Source: Microbacterium sp. SL75
Lineage (GTDB): Bacteria > Actinomycetota > Actinomycetes > Actinomycetales > Microbacteriaceae
NCBI RefSeq assembly: GCF_026625865.1
Contig: NZ_CP113067.1
Span: 496,001 to 560,000, forward strand
Direction: 5' to 3'
Length of the DNA: 64,000 bases
Shown here: positions 8,982 to 17,917 of the stretch, in pieces
Layout of the letters: each line of letters begins with the position of its first letter
Numbering within the stretch: the stretch's first letter is position 1
Made by a program: the position numbers and the translations under genes
Notes under the pieces: generated by a model
Databases searched by the model: none
The model's input: only the letters and a program-made list of their open reading frames with translations
What the model was told of the DNA's origin: nothing

Positions 8982-10109
8982 TCAGCAGCCGCAGCTGCGA
9001 CGCACCAGCACCTGCGGCTCGAAAACGACGTCGAACGCCCCGCCCTCCGGCGGCGAGCCCGCCGTTCCGGCGAGGATCCGCGCGGCGGCTCGTCCCATCG
9101 CCTCCATCGGCTGGCGGACCGTCGTCAGCGGCGGGGTGGTCAGGCGCGATCCGAGCGTGCCGTCGAACCCGGTCACGATCACATCCTCCGGCACCCGCAC
9201 CCCCTCCGCCGCCAGGACGTCGAGAAGGGTGAAGGCGTTCTGATCGGTCGCGCAGGCGAAGGCCCGCGGCATCCGCCCCTCAGTCAGGAGCGCGCGCACC
9301 TGCGGCACGAGCTCGTCCTCGCCGCGCACCGTCGCGTCGATGGAGTCGAGACGAGGGCGGATGCCGCGGGCCTCGAGCTCCGCGATCATCGCGTCTCGAC
9401 GCTCCACGGCATCCGTCGCCTCGAGGCGCCCCACGAAGGCGATGTCGGTCGCGGCGTGCTCCTCGACGAGGTGGGCGACGAGGTCGCGCATCCCTCGCGC
9501 ATTGTCGACCCGCACGCGGTGGTGGGGATCGTCGGCCGGGGCGGCGCTGAAGAGCACGATCGGAATGCTAGGTGTGTGCCGCGCCAGGGTCGGGGCGGTC
9601 TGGGGGGACGGGAAGATCGCCAGTCCATCGACGCGGCCGACGGTGTCGGCGACCGAGACATCGGCATCTGATCCGCTGCTGAGCATGACCGGTCGCCCCA
9701 GCGCCCAGCACTCCAGCTCGAAACCGCGCTGGACCTCGTCGACGTACAGCGGGAAGGCGCGGGGGTCCGACAGCACGTCGTCGTCGGTCTGGTCCCAGGG
9801 GATCACTCCCCCGGTGTCGAGCGCCGGCGACTGCATCCCGCTGAGGGGTTGCGCCCGCGGGTCGGCCCGCTCGAGCAGCAGGTCGAAGGCGTGCAAGCCG
9901 AGGATCCCGGTGCGCCCGCGCGCGAGCCCGCGGGCGGCGCCGCTCGGGGCGTATCCCAGCCGCCGAGCGGCGTCGAGCACCCGCTGGCGCGTCGCGTCGC
10001 TGAGCTTGTCGGGGCGACGGAAGGCGAACGACACCGACGCGATCGAGACTCTCGCCTCCTGCGCGACGTCGTACACGGTCGGTCGACGCGTCGTCTGCTC
10101 CTCCGTCAT
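8982..10109 (-). CDS. LacI family transcriptional regulator
   Basis: 375-aa repressor. The N-terminal LacI helix-turn-helix starts TVYDVAQEARVSIASVSFAF (about residues 10-29) with the hinge helix ARRLGYAPSGAARGL. The periplasmic-binding-protein-like ligand domain follows, ending GFDGTLGSRLTTPPLTTVRQP, which is typical of sugar-responsive members. The ATG at 10109 is the first start before the HTH. It is the last gene of the ABC-GH3 operon and probably represses it through the operator at 15267-15284. Confidence 0.88.
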   Translation of the reverse strand: MTEEQTTRRPTVYDVAQEARVSIASVSFAFRRPDKLSDATRQRVLDAARRLGYAPSGAARGLARGRTGILGLHAFDLLLERADPRAQPLSGMQSPALDTGGVIPWDQTDDDVLSDPRAFPLYVDEVQRGFELECWALGRPVMLSSGSDADVSVADTVGRVDGLAIFPSPQTAPTLARHTPSIPIVLFSAAPADDPHHRVRVDNARGMRDLVAHLVEEHAATDIAFVGRLEATDAVERRDAMIAELEARGIRPRLDSIDATVRGEDELVPQVRALLTEGRMPRAFACATDQNAFTLLDVLAAEGVRVPEDVIVTGFDGTLGSRLTTPPLTTVRQPMEAMGRAAARILAGTAGSPPEGGAFDVVFEPQVLVRRSCGC

Positions 10110-10119
10110 CGGATCGGCC

Positions 10120-11985
10120 CTAACCCCTCTGCGACACCGTCGCCATCGCGCCCTCGAGCTCCAGCCCGTGATGCACGGGGAAGACGGGGTCGCCGCTGTC
10201 CGACGGTACATCCTCGCGCGAGGAACGCACGGCATCCATCGACCGGGGTATCTCGATCGGCAACCGACCCCGCGGAGCGACACGACCCGTGAGCGCGTCG
10301 AGCACCGCCGCCGCCGAGCTGCCGTAGTCGGCAACGATGGCCGCGGCATGCCCCACGAACGGTGTGAGGATCGCGGGACGGTCGAGGTTCACCACGATGA
10401 CGAGGGGGCAGGATGCCGCGATCTGGTTCAACCGGTAGACCAGGCCCGGCGCGAACTCGAGCGACCCCTGGTGGAACCAGGCCTCGAGGAAGAGGTCGTC
10501 GCGAGGCTCGAACGGCGCGCCGATGCGGACCAGGGCGAGGTCGGCCTCGGCCGGGTCGGCCACCACGCGCCCGAGCTCGGCCACGTCGTCGACCGAGAAG
10601 CCCTCGACGTAGACGTTCCCCGCGGGACGGAGGGGCAGAATCGACCCCTCGTTCACCAGCACGGTGAGCGAACGCGCCTGGGCCCGCTCGCCGAGGGCGC
10701 GGAACTCGGCATTGCCCACGACCCGCTCGGCCTCATCGACGTCGACGTACGGGTCGTCGAAAAGACCGAGCTGGAACTTCACCCGCAGCAACCGCCGCAC
10801 CGACGCGTCGATGCGCTCCTCGGACACCCGGCCCGAGCGCACGAGATCGACGAGCATCTCGACGCATTCCTCTCCGCCGAACTGGTCGCTGCCGGCATCC
10901 AGGATCTTCTCCATGCGCTCCACGGCGGTGAGGTGCTCGACGCCCCACGCCCGGGCGGGCAGCACCTGGTCGCCGACGTGGTTGTCGTTGACGAGTTCCC
11001 AATCGGTCACCACGACGCCGTCGTAGCCGAGCTGTTCGCGCAGCAGGCCCGTGACGATCTGGCGGTTGTACCCGAACCCGACCTCTTCGATGGGCTCCCC
11101 GTCGACCTCGAGGCCGACCGGCATCCCGTAGTACGGCATCATCGCGGCGGTGCCGCGGCGAATCGCCTCGCGGAACGGCTCGAGGTGGTAGTCGAACATG
11201 CCGCCGGGGTACACCTGCTCGCGCCCGTAGGGGAAGTGCGCGTCCTCACCGCCCTGCTGGGGTCCACCGCCCGGGAAGTGCTTCGTCGTGCAGGCGACGC
11301 TGTCGGGTCCGAGCTCGTCGCCCTGGAAGCCCTGCAGGTACGCCGCGGTGAAGGCGGTGACCCGCTCGGCATCCTGTCCGAGGGTCTGAGCCTGTCGACC
11401 CCAACGCGGTTCGGTGGCGAGGTCGATCTGCGGGTGCAGAGCGGCGCGGATGCCGACGGCGACGTACTCGCGCCGCGCGACCTCGGCGAACTCGCGCACG
11501 GTGTCGACGTCGTCGAGGGCGGCGAGCCCCAGCCCTTCGGGCCACTGCGAGAAGGGACCGGCCGAGAAGGCGACGCCCGTGTTCTCGACGAACGCGTGAC
11601 GCGGGTCGGTGCTGATCGTGACCGGGATGCCGTGAGGTGTGGCCTCGGCGAGCGCCTGGAGATTGTTGTTCCAGGTCGCCGCCTGGCGCGCGGTGCGGAT
11701 CGCGTGCACGTTGAAGTGGTTCATGTTCTTGTGCACCACGACCGTGGTCGTGGGCGACTTCGAGATCTTGCCCGGTGTCTCCAGGAGCTCGCCCTCGTCG
11801 CCGACCTCGATGACGGTCTGGAACATCAGACCGACCTTCTCTTCGAGGCTGAGGCGCTGGAGGAGGTCGTCGGTGCGCTCGTCGACGCCGAGCGTCGGGT
11901 TCTCGTACGGGTCCATCACACCGTTGCCGTTGAGGTCGCGGAAGCGCGTGCCGTCGGGCGCGGTGAGAAAGCGGGCGGAGGTCAT
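10120..11985 (-). CDS. Glycoside hydrolase family 3 (beta-glucosidase type)
   Basis: 621-aa cytoplasmic GH3 enzyme with no signal peptide. The N-terminal barrel contains KHFPGGGP, and VVTDWE carries the nucleophile Asp at 328. The C-terminal (alpha/beta)6 domain begins near residue 400 (ARSLTVLVNEGSILPL). The start ATG at 11985 has AAAGGA upstream. It sits behind three sugar ABC transporter genes, so it most likely splits imported beta-glucosides or beta-xylosides. The exact linkage cannot be read from sequence. Confidence 0.87.
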   Translation of the reverse strand: MTSARFLTAPDGTRFRDLNGNGVMDPYENPTLGVDERTDDLLQRLSLEEKVGLMFQTVIEVGDEGELLETPGKISKSPTTTVVVHKNMNHFNVHAIRTARQAATWNNNLQALAEATPHGIPVTISTDPRHAFVENTGVAFSAGPFSQWPEGLGLAALDDVDTVREFAEVARREYVAVGIRAALHPQIDLATEPRWGRQAQTLGQDAERVTAFTAAYLQGFQGDELGPDSVACTTKHFPGGGPQQGGEDAHFPYGREQVYPGGMFDYHLEPFREAIRRGTAAMMPYYGMPVGLEVDGEPIEEVGFGYNRQIVTGLLREQLGYDGVVVTDWELVNDNHVGDQVLPARAWGVEHLTAVERMEKILDAGSDQFGGEECVEMLVDLVRSGRVSEERIDASVRRLLRVKFQLGLFDDPYVDVDEAERVVGNAEFRALGERAQARSLTVLVNEGSILPLRPAGNVYVEGFSVDDVAELGRVVADPAEADLALVRIGAPFEPRDDLFLEAWFHQGSLEFAPGLVYRLNQIAASCPLVIVVNLDRPAILTPFVGHAAAIVADYGSSAAAVLDALTGRVAPRGRLPIEIPRSMDAVRSSREDVPSDSGDPVFPVHHGLELEGAMATVSQRG

Positions 11986-12054
11986 GGGGGGTCCTTTCGA
12001 GGCCGCCGGTGCAGGAGCCGGCGGCGGAGCTCGGGGGGCGGGCCGACACGGGGC

Positions 12055-12085
12055 CGGGCGGGCCGCCGTGACAGGGGCCCGCCCG
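12055..12085 (-). terminator. GC hairpin between permease and GH3 genes
   Basis: Ten-base perfect arms CGGGCGGGCC (12055-12064) and GGCCCGCCCG (12076-12085) with an 11-base loop and no T-run. Being inside an operon it is more likely a processing or partial attenuation site than a full terminator. Confidence 0.45.
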
Positions 12086-12089
12086 CGCC

Positions 12090-12986
12090 TCACTTCAGGC
12101 CGGTCGAGGCGATGCCCTGGATGAAGTAGCGCTGCAAGAAGACGAACAGCAGGATGATCGGCGCGATGACCAGCACCGAACCGGCCAGCAACAGGCCGTA
12201 GTCGGTGGCGTTCTGGCCCGTCGAGTACAGCGACAGCGCGACCGGCAGGGTGTACTTCGCCTCGGTCTGCGCCGCCACGAGCGGCCAGAGGAAGTTGTTC
12301 CACGAGGCGAGGAAGGTCAGGATGCCGAGGGTCGCCAGCGGCGGCCCGCACAGCGGCATGACGATCCGGGCGAAGATCCGCAGTTCCCCGGCGCCGTCGA
12401 TGCGCGCGGCCTCCAGCAGCGGGTCCGGGATGCCGAGCATGAACTGCCGCATGAGGAAGACGCCGAGCGGGGTCGTGACGAAGGGCAGGATGAGCGCCGC
12501 GTAGCTGTCGACGAGACCGAGCGACGACACCATCACGAACAGCGGCACGAACGTGACCACGCCGGGGACCATCAGGGTCACCATCACGACGACGAACAGC
12601 GCCTTCTTGCCGGGGAAGTCCATCTTCGCCAGCGCGTAGCCGACCATCGAGCAGAACACGAGGTTGCCCAGGACCGTGAACAGGGCCACGACGACGCTGT
12701 TGCCGAAGAACTGACCGAAGTTCAGCTGCCCAAACCAGGCGCCGAAGTTGTCCCAGGTGAACTGCTGCGGCCACCACGTCGGCGGACGCTGGAGGATCTC
12801 GCGCTGCGTCTTGACCGAGCCCAGCAGCATCCAGGCGAAGGGCAGGATCCACACGAGCAGGCCGACGACGAGCACGATGTAGGTGAGCAACCGGCCCGGG
12901 GCCATGCGGTCGGGCGACCGACGCCGGCGCGGCGGCTCGACGGTCTGGGCGGCGGCGGCCGGAGCCGCGGGAGACGTGAGTGTCAT
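12090..12986 (-). CDS. Carbohydrate ABC transporter permease (MalG-like)
   Basis: 298-aa permease of the CUT1 family with six predicted membrane segments after a basic N-terminus. The EAA loop is LEAARIDGAGELRIFARIVM and the protein ends in the usual FLQRYFIQGIASTGLK. The ATG at 12986 follows the upstream permease stop by 11 bp. No ATPase is encoded in the cluster, as is usual where one shared MsiK-type ATPase serves many CUT1 systems in Actinobacteria. Confidence 0.9.
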   Translation of the reverse strand: MTLTSPAAPAAAAQTVEPPRRRRSPDRMAPGRLLTYIVLVVGLLVWILPFAWMLLGSVKTQREILQRPPTWWPQQFTWDNFGAWFGQLNFGQFFGNSVVVALFTVLGNLVFCSMVGYALAKMDFPGKKALFVVVMVTLMVPGVVTFVPLFVMVSSLGLVDSYAALILPFVTTPLGVFLMRQFMLGIPDPLLEAARIDGAGELRIFARIVMPLCGPPLATLGILTFLASWNNFLWPLVAAQTEAKYTLPVALSLYSTGQNATDYGLLLAGSVLVIAPIILLFVFLQRYFIQGIASTGLK

Positions 12987-12997
12987 GGCATCCTCCC

Positions 12998-13945
12998 TCA
13001 ATCCTTCGAGCGCAGCACGCGGAACTGCACCAGGCTGAGCAGCGCGATCGCGAGGAAGAGCAGGTAGCTCGCAGCCGAGGCCGCGCCGTACTGCCCGAAA
13101 CCGAACTGCTTGAACGTGTAGTACGCCACCGAGAGGGTGGAGTTGAGCGGGCCGCCCTGGGTCATCACGAAGGCCTCCTCGAAGAACTGCAGGAACCCGA
13201 CCGAGATGAGCACCGCGCCCAGCAGCAGCGTCGGACGCAGCAGCGGCAGGGTCACCGAGGTCAGGCGCCGCCACGACGAGGCGCCGTCCATGAGGGCGGC
13301 CTCCTTCACGTCGGTGGGGATGGCCTGGAGCCCGGCGAGGAAGATCACCATGAGGGTGCCGACGTTGCGCCAGACCGCCATCGCGATGAGCGACGGCAGC
13401 GCCGTGCGGGTGTCGTTGAGCCAGTCCGGACCCTGGATGCCGATGATGGCCAGTGCCGAGTTCAGCAGCCCCTCCGGCTGGAGGATGTAGCGCCACACCA
13501 CCGCGACGGCCACGATGCTCGTGACGACCGGGGCGTAGAAGCCCACCCGCAGCACCGAGACGATGCGGCCGTTGCTGGCGTTGAGCGCGAGGGCGAGAGC
13601 CAAAGCGAGAGCCATCGTCACCGGGATGCCGACGACGACGAACGTCGCGGTCACGCCCAGCGAGGTCAGGAAGACCGGGTCGCCGAGGACCCCGGCGTAC
13701 TGCTGGAGTCCCACGAAGTTCACCGAGAACGGCGAGCGGATGTCGCGGGCCGTGAAGTCCGTGAACGACATCGCGAACGAGCCCACGATCGGCACGACCA
13801 TGAAGACCGCGAAGACCGCGACGAACGGCAGGGCGAAGCCCCACGCGACCCAGCCCTGGCGCCGACGGCGGCTCGACGCCCCGCCGGCGCGGGCGCGACC
13901 GGGCGCACGACGCGTCCCGGTCGCGCCCACGACTGCCTGCGTCAC
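12998..13945 (-). CDS. Carbohydrate ABC transporter permease (MalF-like)
   Basis: 315-aa CUT1 permease, partner of the MalG-like protein. The first membrane segment lies near residues 32-55 (FALPFVAVFAVFMVVPIVGS) and the EAA loop reads VKEAALMDGASSWRRLTSVT. Translation begins at the GTG at 13945, four bases past the binding-protein stop. Together with that lipoprotein it forms the import channel for the oligosaccharide processed by the GH3 enzyme. Confidence 0.9.
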   Translation of the reverse strand: MTQAVVGATGTRRAPGRARAGGASSRRRRQGWVAWGFALPFVAVFAVFMVVPIVGSFAMSFTDFTARDIRSPFSVNFVGLQQYAGVLGDPVFLTSLGVTATFVVVGIPVTMALALALALALNASNGRIVSVLRVGFYAPVVTSIVAVAVVWRYILQPEGLLNSALAIIGIQGPDWLNDTRTALPSLIAMAVWRNVGTLMVIFLAGLQAIPTDVKEAALMDGASSWRRLTSVTLPLLRPTLLLGAVLISVGFLQFFEEAFVMTQGGPLNSTLSVAYYTFKQFGFGQYGAASAASYLLFLAIALLSLVQFRVLRSKD

Positions 13946-13949
13946 GGCC

Positions 13950-15212
13950 TCAGCCCAGACCCAGCTGGTCGGCGGTGGCCTGGAGCTCCTTCAACCCGTC
14001 GGCCGGGGACTGCTGGCCGAGACGGATCTTCTCGAGCATCGCGTCGCCGGCCGCGGCGACCTGCACCCACGTCGTGACGGCGGGCACCGACTTGGCGGTC
14101 TCGAGCTGCGTGCCAAACGCGGCGAGCGTCTTGGACGAGGCGAGGGCGTCGGCCTTCCAGGCATCCTGAACAGCGGGGAGGTCACCGGTCGCGTCGTACC
14201 ACGCGGCCTGCGTGTCGGGCTGCGTGAGCCACTGGACGAGCTTCCACGCGCTCGCGGCGTTCTTCGAGTTGTCGAACACGGCGAGGTTGGCGCCACCGCT
14301 GAACGACGTCGACGACTCCTTGGTCGGCAGCACCGCGGTGGTGAACTTGTCGCTGAAGCCGGCGCCGCCGAGCGTCTCGAGCTGACCGATGAGGAAGGGG
14401 CCGTCGATGAGCATCGGGGTCTTGCCCGAGACGAAGTCCGCCTCCTGCGCCCCGGCCGAGCGATCGGCGGCCGGGTTGGCGATGCCGTCGGTGTAGAAGC
14501 TCTGGTAGTACTGGAACGCCTCGGCGGTCTCGGGAGTGTCAAGGGTCCATTTCGACCCGTCCTCGAGCTGAGCACCGTTGGACCACGGCATCCACACGTT
14601 GCCCTGGAACGAGTCGTTGCCGGAGGGGAAGCGGATGCCGTAGTCGGCGCCCCCCTTCGACTGCATGTCGGCGGCCATCTGCTTGAGGTCGTCCCACGTC
14701 GACGGGGCCTTGGTCCATCCGGCCTGGGCGGCGAGGTCGGTGCGGTAGTACAGCACGCGCGTGTCGACGTACCAGGGCACACCGGTCGCGCGGTCATCGA
14801 TCATGGTGGAATCCAGCGCGCCGGGGAAGATCCCGTCGGTGGACAGGTCGGTGGGAACCGTCTGCAGGGCGTCGCCGAAATCGGCCATCCACGTCGAGCC
14901 GACCATCGCGAGGTCGGGGGTGTTGCCGCCGGCGATCGCCGTCTGGAACTTGCTGTACGCGGCGTCCCAGGGCACGGGCGTGACGTCGACGGTCACGCCG
15001 GGGTTGGCCTCCTCGAACTTCTTCACGAACTCCGGAAGCGCCTCGCCCTCGGCACCCATCGCCCACATCGTGAGCGTGCCCTCGGCCTTGGCGTCGCCGA
15101 TCGTCGAGGCTTCGGCGGGACCGGAGCCGGTGTCGGAGGTGCGCCCGCAACCGGTGAGGGCGATCGCGGCCGCGGCGACCACGGCCACCGCGCTCCATCG
15201 GGTGATCTTCAT
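13950..15212 (-). CDS. Sugar ABC transporter substrate-binding lipoprotein
   Basis: 420-aa CUT1 solute-binding protein. The signal ends LTGC with the lipid-modified Cys at 22. Typical features are EGTLTMWAMGAEGEALPEFV near the start, GNTPDLAMVGSTWMADF, and WNDLAxA-like helices replaced here by STWDDLKQMAADM. The ATG at 15212 has GAGGAAC before it; an upstream in-frame extension to 15257 is rejected because the signal peptide begins at the ATG. It is first in the operon, 55 bases after a LacI-type operator. Confidence 0.9.
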   Translation of the reverse strand: MKITRWSAVAVVAAAAIALTGCGRTSDTGSGPAEASTIGDAKAEGTLTMWAMGAEGEALPEFVKKFEEANPGVTVDVTPVPWDAAYSKFQTAIAGGNTPDLAMVGSTWMADFGDALQTVPTDLSTDGIFPGALDSTMIDDRATGVPWYVDTRVLYYRTDLAAQAGWTKAPSTWDDLKQMAADMQSKGGADYGIRFPSGNDSFQGNVWMPWSNGAQLEDGSKWTLDTPETAEAFQYYQSFYTDGIANPAADRSAGAQEADFVSGKTPMLIDGPFLIGQLETLGGAGFSDKFTTAVLPTKESSTSFSGGANLAVFDNSKNAASAWKLVQWLTQPDTQAAWYDATGDLPAVQDAWKADALASSKTLAAFGTQLETAKSVPAVTTWVQVAAAGDAMLEKIRLGQQSPADGLKELQATADQLGLG

Positions 15213-15266
15213 TGTTCCTCCTCGAACGAGGCACCCGCCGTCGGGTGCCGCTTGCACGTCGCGTCG

Positions 15267-15284
15267 AGTTTAAGCGCATAACCT
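15267..15284. promoter_or_regulatory. Candidate LacI-type operator
   Basis: AGTTTAAGCGCATAACCT is an 18-bp dyad with the central CG typical of LacI-family sites and two mismatched pairs. It lies 55 bases before the start of the sugar ABC operon, whose last gene is a LacI regulator. Confidence 0.5.
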
Positions 15285-15312
15285 TCGCGGTGCAACCCGT
15301 GGGCCGGATGCC

Positions 15313-15430
15313 GTGAGCCGTGAGCCCGTGAGCCCGTGGGCCGTGAGCCCGTGGGCCCGTAGGCCCGTAGGCCCGTAGGCCCGTAGGCCCGTAGGCCCGT
15401 AGGCCCGTAGGCCCGTAGGCCCGTAGGCCC
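15313..15430. repeat. Octamer tandem array GTRRGCCC
   Basis: Nine perfect head-to-tail copies of GTAGGCCC run from 15359 to 15430. Before them come degenerate units (GTGGGCCC, GTGAGCCC and two seven-base variants) back to 15313. Such a pure short array is rare in this window and should be prone to slippage. It lies in the 772-bp gap between the sugar operon and the AbiEi gene, next to palindrome array R3. Confidence 0.9.
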
Positions 15431-15440
15431 GCGCCGCGCG

Positions 15441-15841
15441 CCGTCAGACGGAGTTCGGCGGCGACACGCCGCCCGGCGCCCTCCTCTGCCAGCGCGTCGG
15501 GCTTGAACTCCGCCCGACGGCACGGCGAACAACGCCGGCCAGCGTGCCGTCTCGCGGAACTCGGCAGCGACACGCCGCCCGGCGCCCTCCTCTGCCGGCC
15601 CGTCGGGCTTGAACTCCGCCCGACGGCACGGCGAACAACGCCGGCCAGCGTGCCGTCTCGCGGAACTCGGCAGCGACACGCCGCCCGGCGCCCTCCTCTG
15701 CCGGCGCGTCGGGCGTGAACTCCGCCCGGCGGCACGGCGGACAACCCCGGCCAGTGTGCCGTCTCGCGGAGATTCACGAGGACACACCGCTCAAGGGGCG
15801 ATCGCCCCCGCGCGTCCTGCGCAAACTCCGCCCGGCGGTAC
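15441..15841. repeat. Palindrome array, four 83-bp units at 106-bp period (R3)
   Basis: Units lie at 15441-15523, 15547-15629, 15653-15735 and 15759-15841. Outer arms are CCGTCTCGCGGAACTC and GAACTCCGCCCGACGG, and the inner arm GACACGCCG faces a CGGCGCGTC-like arm. Units 2 and 3 and their spacers are almost identical. In unit 4 the core is replaced by a shorter hairpin around GGGGCGATCGCCCC. This is the only array lying between divergent genes. Confidence 0.83.
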
Positions 15842-15984
15842 GTCCCCCGATCCCCACTCCCGCACCCGGCCCACCCCACCTGGCGGCCGCCGCGACTCCT
15901 CCCCAGATGACGAATCCACCACGGCATCCACAGATGGGGATCGAACCGCACTGCGGACGCCGCAGAGTCCGCAAGCCTGGGGCG

Positions 15985-16794
15985 ATGTGCAGCGGCTCGT
16001 CGATACACACCCGCACCGAGCTGTTCGCCGCGGGGATGACCCGTCGCGCGATCGAGAGCGCTCTGCAGGCCGGGAGGCTCGTACGCCTGCGGCGAGGGAT
16101 ATACGCGGATGCCGATGCGTGCGAGCCCGTCATGAGCGCCGCCCTGCTCGGCGGTCCACCGGCGTGCGTCAGCGCCGCACGACATCACGGCCTGTGGACC
16201 ATGGCCGCCCCGGAGCCGCTGCACGTCGGTCTGAGGCCACGCGGGCACCGGCGTGGGACCGGATCAGTGCCGCACTGGGACCACGACGTCGCCGACACCT
16301 TCGGCGTTCCCGCAGTGGCTCAGACCCTGCGGCAGATCCTCCGTTGCCGCGGGGTCGAGGACTTCGTCGTCGCCTTGGAATCCGCACTCCATCAGAGGAA
16401 GATCGGGTCGGCTGAGCTGTCGTGGCTCGCGGCACACACGAACGACACGGGCCGCGAGGCGATCGCGTTCGCACGGAGCGACGCCGAGAGCGGGTTGGAA
16501 ACCCTCGTCCGATGGCGTCTCCGAGGCTGGGGCGTCGAGGTGAGGACACAGCACGGCGTCGTGTCGGTGGGACGCGTCGACCTCTTGCTCGGTGAACGCT
16601 TGATCGTCGAGGTCGACGGCGCAGACAACCATGCGAGCCCCGACCACCGGCACCGCGATCTCGTGCGCGACGCCCACGCCGCCGCATGGGGCTTCGTCAC
16701 CCTCCGCTTCGACTACGCGATGGTCGTGCACGACTGGCCGACGGTCGAGCTCGCCATCCGTGCTCACCTCGACCGAGGTCTGCACCGGGCGTGA
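15985..16794 (+). CDS. AbiEi-type antitoxin domain plus DUF559/PD-(D/E)XK endonuclease-like domain
   Basis: 269-aa two-domain protein. Residues about 8-50 resemble the winged-helix AbiEi antitoxin N-terminal domain (RTELFAAGMTRRAIESAL, then RLVRLRRGIYADAD). The C-terminal part carries a DUF559/Vsr-like nuclease core: VGRVDLLLGERLIVEVDGAD with Asp and Glu residues of the fold, followed by HRHRDLVRDAHAAAWGF. The ATG at 15985 is the last one before the wing domain; an AAGCCT six bases upstream could be a weak leaderless -10, but in-frame ATGs upstream remain possible. Proteins of this build are common singletons in Microbacteriaceae; no toxin partner is adjacent. It is bracketed by arrays R3 and R4. 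Confidence 0.8.
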   Translation: MCSGSSIHTRTELFAAGMTRRAIESALQAGRLVRLRRGIYADADACEPVMSAALLGGPPACVSAARHHGLWTMAAPEPLHVGLRPRGHRRGTGSVPHWDHDVADTFGVPAVAQTLRQILRCRGVEDFVVALESALHQRKIGSAELSWLAAHTNDTGREAIAFARSDAESGLETLVRWRLRGWGVEVRTQHGVVSVGRVDLLLGERLIVEVDGADNHASPDHRHRDLVRDAHAAAWGFVTLRFDYAMVVHDWPTVELAIRAHLDRGLHRA

Positions 16795-16821
16795 TCGCCG
16801 CACAGCCCCACACGGCACGTA

Positions 16822-17192
16822 CCGTCCGGCGGAATTCACGTCCGAAACGCCGGGCCACCGGCAGCCAGAACCGGCGTTTCACCACCAACTCCGCCGCACG
16901 GCCCAGGCGACCCCCACGAAGGCCCCCACCACTGCCAGACCCCACACGTACCCTCCGGCGGAATCGCCCGCCAACACGCCGAGCCACCGGCAGCCAGAAC
17001 CGGCGTTTCACCACCAACTCCGCCGCACGGCCCAGGCGACCCGCACGATCTCCACCGCACGGCCCAGGCGACCCCCACGAACGCCCCCACCACTGCCAGA
17101 CCCCACACGAACCTTCCGGCGGAATCGACCGCCAACACGCCGAGCCACCGGCAGCCAGCACCGGCGTTTCACCACAAACTCCGCCGGACGGC
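16822..17192. repeat. Palindrome array, three diverged units (R4)
   Basis: Units lie near 16822-16902, 16951-17020 and 17112-17192. The inner arms are changed to GAAACGCCGG / CCGGCGTTTC in unit 1, a compensated change from GACACGCC / GGCGTGTC that keeps pairing. A partial copy of the right end (ACCGCACGGCCCAGGCGACC) is duplicated at 17053-17072. The array fills the 441-bp gap between the convergent AbiEi-type and TetR genes. Confidence 0.8.
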
Positions 17193-17235
17193 CCACGAGC
17201 ACCACCAGCCCACGGACGGAACGGATGCCGCCACC

Positions 17236-17841
17236 TCAGCCGTGAGGTTCGAGATAACCCCTCACGAACTCGGCGAAAAGCGCGGGCATGTCCACCGACT
17301 CGTCGAGGAGCCACTGCTGCTGGAGACCGTCCATCACGGCGCTCAGCAGCCGCGCGGCGCGCTCCGGGTCGACGTCGGCGCGCACCTCCCCCGCGGCCTG
17401 CCCGGCCCGCAGCAGGTCGGCGGCCGTCTCGGCGCTGCGGCGGTACCGCTCGGCGAAGGCCTCGTGGGAGGGGTGGGCGGGGTCGCTGGCCTCGGCGACG
17501 ACCAACGTGTACAGCGACGTCAGGCCGCGCGTGGTCGCGTTGTGCGCCACGACTTTGCGCATCTGCTCGACGAGGGTGTGCTCGTGCGGGTCCCCGGCGG
17601 CGGCGCGGACGCGCTCGTCGCGCTGGCGCAGCACCTCGGCGAACAGCTCCTCCTTCGAGGCGAAGTGATGCAGGAGCCCCGCGGGGGTCAGGCCCACACG
17701 GGTGGCGACCTCGCGGAGCGACCCGGCCGTCACGCCGGAGCGTCCGAAGACCACGACCGCCTCGTCGACGATGCGCTGTCGGGTCTGCTGCCCCTTCGCG
17801 TAGCTGCCGCGGCGACCGCGCGGTGCGGGTGCGTCGGTCAT
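17236..17841 (-). CDS. TetR family transcriptional regulator
   Basis: 201-aa regulator. The N-terminal HTH runs about residues 14-60 (RQRIVDEAVVVFGRSGVTAG, then LTPAGLLHHFASKEELFAEV). The C-terminal ligand domain is of the TetR_C type with helix LLSAVMDGLQQQWLLDES. The ATG at 17841 lies six bases after GAGAGG; a second ATG two codons upstream fits less well. It lies just behind the secreted glucoamylase-like gene on the same strand with a hairpin between them, so it may be expressed apart from it. Target unknown. Confidence 0.87.
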   Translation of the reverse strand: MTDAPAPRGRRGSYAKGQQTRQRIVDEAVVVFGRSGVTAGSLREVATRVGLTPAGLLHHFASKEELFAEVLRQRDERVRAAAGDPHEHTLVEQMRKVVAHNATTRGLTSLYTLVVAEASDPAHPSHEAFAERYRRSAETAADLLRAGQAAGEVRADVDPERAARLLSAVMDGLQQQWLLDESVDMPALFAEFVRGYLEPHG

Positions 17842-17869
17842 CGGCATCCTCTCCCCCGTCCGAACACAC

Positions 17870-17904
17870 CGATGCCCGGCACCTCCGCGAGGCACCGGGC
17901 ATCG
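17870..17904. terminator. Hairpin between glucoamylase-like and tetR genes
   Basis: Arms CGATGCCCGGCACCT and AGGCACCGGGCATCG pair over 13 of 15 positions around a five-base loop. In the leftward direction it lies directly after the glucoamylase-like stop, so it probably ends or trims that message before tetR. Confidence 0.55.
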
Positions 17905-17917
17905 AGCGGTCGAGCCG

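Noticed and set aside
15507..16415. Proteins encoded by the repeat arrays (frames beginning MNSARRHGEQRRPACRLAEL)
   Set aside because: These frames arise from the palindrome units themselves, repeat with the array period and have no start signals.
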